64,000 nucleotides of DNA. Origin: Castor canadensis (lineage: Eukaryota > Chordata > Mammalia > Rodentia > Castoridae). Position numbers and translations under genes: made by a program. Where the stretch lies: contig NC_133394.1 in the NCBI RefSeq assembly GCF_047511655.1, forward strand, positions 54,406,501-54,470,500, read 5' to 3'. The notes under the pieces are model-generated. The model saw only the letters and a program-made list of their open reading frames with translations. It did no database searches and was not told the DNA's origin. Below are positions 60,665-64,000 of this stretch, one piece after another. The first letter of the stretch is position 1; each line of letters begins with the position of its first letter.

Positions 60665-60952
60665 TTTTCAGTACTTTGGGCAGTATTAGTGCTTGAACTT
60701 AGGACCTCATGCTTGGTATGTAGGTATTCTACCACTTAAGCCACAAACCCAGTCTTTTTTTGCTTTGGTTATGGGTCTCTCATCTTAACAGTGGTTATGC
60801 TTTTTGAGTAGCTGGAATCATACCACCATGCCCAGCTTGTTTATTGAGATGGGGTCTCACTAACTTTTTGCCTGGACTAGCCTTTAACCATGATCCTCCT
60901 CACCTCTGCCTCCTGAATTGGTAGGATTATAAGCACGAGCTACCACACCCAG
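60665..60952 (-). mobile_element. Three-unit composite SINE, antisense
   Basis: An inverted ID head (TAGTGCTTGAACTTAGGACC) plus two inverted B1-like units (GGAATCATACCACCATGCCC; GATCCTCCTCACCTCTGCCT, then ACCACACCCAGCCC). It sits right after the L1. Confidence 0.88.
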
Positions 60953-61787
60953 CCCAGTATAGTAAATCTATACTTCTTAAAGAGCGCAATGTAAAAAGTG
61001 ACTTGGATGTAGTAAAATGATCTGGGGGTGGATATGTGGGGAAAAGCAATTCATTAGTCACTCAAATGAATTTTATCAAGAATTATTTAGTCTTTAAGTC
61101 TACATCAATGACCCAAATGGCTCACCCTCTTGAAATTCTGTCTTAACATCAGCTTACTTAATTCAACAGGAAATCATAGGGATAAATTAAAAATAGAGAA
61201 ATGTGTCTTTCCAGTGACCGACACAGGGAACTTTACTTTTAAAAAAAATGTTTCTCAAGTGATTATTAGAATCTCTTATCCAAAAAGGCATGGAAGAGCA
61301 AAGCTGTAAACAGCAGTCACTAATATGAAAACAAGAAGATGGTGTTATCTTGCCAGACCTGCATGCATGTTAGAACTAGGTTGCTATGCAAATGACCTTT
61401 GTCTGATTGCCTTTGGGGGATTGGATAAAGTTATTACCAAACATATGGAAAACACAGCACATATAGAGCTGTTTACCTGGAAATTCTTGACTGTGACTTA
61501 CATTGTAGTGGCAGGCCTGTCTGTGTTCAATAACAGACATGGGTAAGAGTTGATTTTTAACACAAAATAATTCTGTTTCAATGCCTTTTTGCTATTTCTT
61601 ACCATATTTGTTGAAGGTAAATCTGTTTGCAGAACTTTGGAACTATGGATTTCCACAGTTGTTTTGTGTCAAACAGTCAGTTTTATTGTATTAAGTGAAT
61701 AAAAATGAAAAACAAATGATTTTTCCAATAGGTGTTGATTGTCAGTGTTAGAATGATCATAGTCTAAATTGGTTCACCTCCTCCTAG
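60953..61787. other. End of Ndnf intron 2
   Basis: Unique-looking sequence up to the exon 3 acceptor. The 73-codon frame at 61325-61546 is not supported as an exon. Confidence 0.5.
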
Positions 61788-61912
61788 GTATTTCTTTGTG
61801 GTTGAAGAAGATAATACTCCATTATCAGTCACAGTGACTCCCTGTGATGCACCTTTGGAGTGGAAACTGAGTCTCCAAGAGCTGCCTGAGGAGACTAGTG
61901 CAGAAGGCTCAG
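61788..61912 (+). CDS. Ndnf: Ndnf coding exon 3
   Basis: The 125-base exon is bounded by CTCCTAG at 61781-61787 and the donor CAG|GTAAGG. It completes Arg63 and encodes residues 64-104 plus the first base of Gly105. The peptide begins YFFVVEEDNTPLSVTVTPCD and runs through PLEWKLSLQELPEE, the conserved N-terminal NDNF domain. The stretch EETSAEGSG near the end differs most from the human protein I recall, which fits a flexible linker. The total of 188+125 bases gives phase 1 at the next junction, and exon 4 matches that phase. No frame break is seen. The exon is too short to stand out as an ORF and is called from splice sites and protein similarity. Confidence 0.94.
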
Positions 61913-63285
61913 GTAAGGAGCAGGATGGGTATGGCCCCAGACTTCTGAAAGATTGAAAGACTTAGGAAACATACAACCTGCAAGTAAGAAAAAAAAAAAA
62001 AAAACAGCATGGCTTCACAGGTGAAGTGGAGACTCTGGGACAAAGAGATGGCATGAGGTGACATTTATCTTGGTAAAACAAAAGTTAGAGGAGATAGGAA
62101 GGGTATGAAGGTGAGGGATTTGGACCAGCTTCTATGGCTGTCATTTGCAATCTTGTTAACCATTCGTATTACCTGGGGGACTTTAAAAACTTCTGGTACC
62201 TGGATTTTGCCCTCCGAGTTTCTGATTTAATGGCTGAGAGGTCTGACCTGGGCACTGGATTTCTAAACGCTCTCCCTAGGTGACGCTAATACTTGGCCAC
62301 GGGTAACATCTTGATTTCTAGGGAATAAAGGGCAAAGACAAACTAAGGAGCTGAGAGGCATTGAGTAAGAGTCAAAGGCTAAGATGAACAGAAACTTGGT
62401 AGGAGGAATGGGCTAGGCACTTAAAGAAGATGCAGAAAATAAAAAGCAGTAACAAGATACAAGTAAATGAGAAGAGTCTGTATGCAGACCATAAAGAGAT
62501 GCTGTTCCTTTTAAGGGCAACATAGCTTAAGGGTACAACTTTGGCAACTGATGTCACAGCAAAGGATGCTTGTATTCTGTAGTACCAAGAAAATATTGGA
62601 AGGGCATATGGAGAGTGATGAGACTTAGAATAGTAAATAAACTCTAATATTTATTTAGCCATTTGATAATTGTGTTCATCCCATGGTTTGGGAACCTGCA
62701 GAGATAAGCTGGAGGTGTTTGTTCCCACTTAGATTATCCAGTTCTTCTCTAGGTCCTAGAAATGCATCTATACAAATATTTGTGTGATATGATGTTAACA
62801 GTAAGAAAAGATGGGAAAATTTGTTTGCAATACTTCCTCTGTATTATTTCTGTGCACATATTCTAGACATTGAAGCTTAGGTACCCTTACTAGTGCGTTA
62901 TAGTCTGAATTTTAATCAGATTGGGCAGGACTGGTAACAATTAGTGAAATAGCTGACCAACAGAATACTCAAAAAGTAGAGGCTTATACATATGTACATG
63001 AAAATAAAAGTTTAGCTCAGAGAAAAATGAGTGAAAATAGCATCAAATGGACAAAAATGTGTAAGGGAAAAGATTGGTTGGAAAGAAACCAAAGTAGTAC
63101 TAAAGGACTGCCTCTGCATAGTGAATTCATGGGTGATTTTTTTATCTTGTTATTTTTCCTGTGTCACAGCTTTCTGTAATGAACATGTCTTGTCTTAAAA
63201 ATGGAGAAAATGTAAACTCAAAAACCCAGTGTAAGGGTGATAAACAACAGTGACGAGCAGCCTGTGCTTCTCTCGTACCTTCCAG
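61913..63285. other. Ndnf intron 3 (1373 bases)
   Basis: Bounded by GTAAGG and CTTCCAG. Contains a poly-A run at about 61988-62003 and a MITE-like remnant at 62128-62310. No other feature. Confidence 0.85.
62128..62310 (+). mobile_element. hAT-Charlie MITE-like remnant
   Basis: TTCGTATTACCTGGGGGACT, TTTCTGATTTAATGGCTGAG and CTGGGCACTGGATTTCTAAA, then CTCCCTAGGTGACGCTAATA. This is the pattern of a common Charlie-derived short element whose ends are inverted copies of each other. The family name is uncertain. Confidence 0.6.
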
Positions 63286-64000
63286 GTGACCCCGAACCAC
63301 TAGAGCAGCAGAAGCAGCAGATCATTAATGAGGAAGGCACAGAGCTCTTCTCCTATAGGGGCAATGACGTTGAGTATTTCGTGTCTTCTAGTTCTCCATC
63401 TGGCTTATATCAGTTGGAGCTTCTTTCAACGGAGAAAGACACACATTTCAAAGTATATGCCACCACCACTCCAGAGTCTGATCAGCCATACCCTGAATTA
63501 CCCTATGACCCCAGAGTAGATGTGACTTCCCTGGGACGCACCACTATTACTTTGGCCTGGAAGCCAAGCCCCACAGCCTCTTTGCTCAAACAACCCATCC
63601 AGTACTGCGTGGTCATCAACAAGGAGCACAATTTCAAAAGTCTCTGCGCAGTGGAAGCAAAACTGAGTGCGGACGATGCTTTCATGATGGCACCAAAACC
63701 TGGTCTGGATTTCAGCCCCTTTGACTTTGCCCATTTTGGATTTCCTTCAGATAATTTGGGTAAAGAACGCAGCTTCTTAGCAAAGCCTTCTCCAAAACTG
63801 GGGCGTCATGTCTACTCGAGGCCCAAGGTTGACATTCAGAAAATCTGCATAGGAAATAAGAATATCTTCACTGTCTCAGATCTGAAACCTGACACACAAT
63901 ACTACTTTGATGTCTTTGTGGTAAACACCAACAGCAACATGAGCACTGCTTATGTAGGCACCTTTGCCAGGACCAAAGAAGAAGCAAAACAGAAGACAGT
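63286..64000 (+). CDS. Ndnf: Ndnf coding exon 4 (partial, runs off the window)
   Basis: Large final coding exon, open to the window edge. The acceptor is CTTCCAG at 63279-63285. It encodes Gly105 (shared codon) to Thr342 plus two bases of the next codon. About 226 further residues and the 3'UTR should lie beyond 64000, judging from the 568-residue human protein. Visible parts: a Glu/Gln-rich stretch near 108-124, a conserved domain through residues 125-166, then fibronectin type III-like sequence (PYDPRVDVTSLGRTTITLAW near 178-196, and LKPDTQYYFDVFVVN near 304-318). Cysteines are at 212, 225 and 292. An N-glycosylation sequon N-M-S lies at 322-324. No stop or frameshift occurs in the visible part, so the gene looks intact. 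The second FN3 domain known in the family is outside the window. Confidence 0.95.

Noticed and set aside
1..64000. CRISPR arrays, operons, integrons or phage
   Set aside because: The window is mammalian nuclear DNA. The tandem repeats seen have no regular spacers, and the gene structure is spliced.

Overview
This is a 64 kb stretch of mammalian nuclear DNA, almost certainly from a rodent. The evidence is split coding exons with GT-AG introns, one CpG island, and dense LINE/SINE insertions. The young SINEs join a tRNA-derived ID-like head to one or more 7SL/B1-like units. That combination points to a non-murid rodent. My recollection of these repeats leans towards beaver (Castor), but the species call is weak.

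The window holds one recognisable gene, Ndnf (neuron-derived neurotrophic factor), on the + strand and cut off by the right edge. A non-coding first exon lies in a CpG island (about 31.3-33.7 kb) and ends at a donor at 32523/32524. Exon 2 (ATG at 55388, ends 55575) encodes the signal peptide and N-terminus. Exon 3 is 61788-61912. Exon 4 starts at 63286 and is still open at 64000. The three coding pieces join in phase with consensus splice sites and give the first 342 codons of a protein that is about 568 residues long in human. Introns 1, 2 and 3 are about 22.9, 6.2 and 1.4 kb.

Layout: 1-8.6 kb is one old sense-strand L1. It was later hit by ID and B1 SINEs and by a complete ERVL-MaLR provirus (3242-5910, minus strand). 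From 9 to 31 kb the upstream intergenic DNA carries antisense L1 pieces, three long L2 fragments, MIRs and a 1.4 kb hAT-Charlie fossil. From 30.6 to 40.3 kb I recognise no interspersed repeat at all; this interval holds the promoter, exon 1 and the first 8 kb of intron 1. The rest of intron 1 has L2/MIR remnants, a MER20-like and a Tigger-like element, and composite SINEs. Intron 2 holds a four-unit SINE and a 1.4 kb antisense L1 3' end.

I found no tRNA or rRNA gene, CRISPR array, operon or undescribed coding system. Most open frames here are chance frames, repeat fragments or microsatellite translations. The points worth following up are the promoter-side dinucleotide tract, the repeat-free promoter interval, the multimeric SINEs, the intact MaLR, several perfect short tandem duplications, two CTCF-like cores, and an unassigned repeat present in both intron 1 and intron 2.
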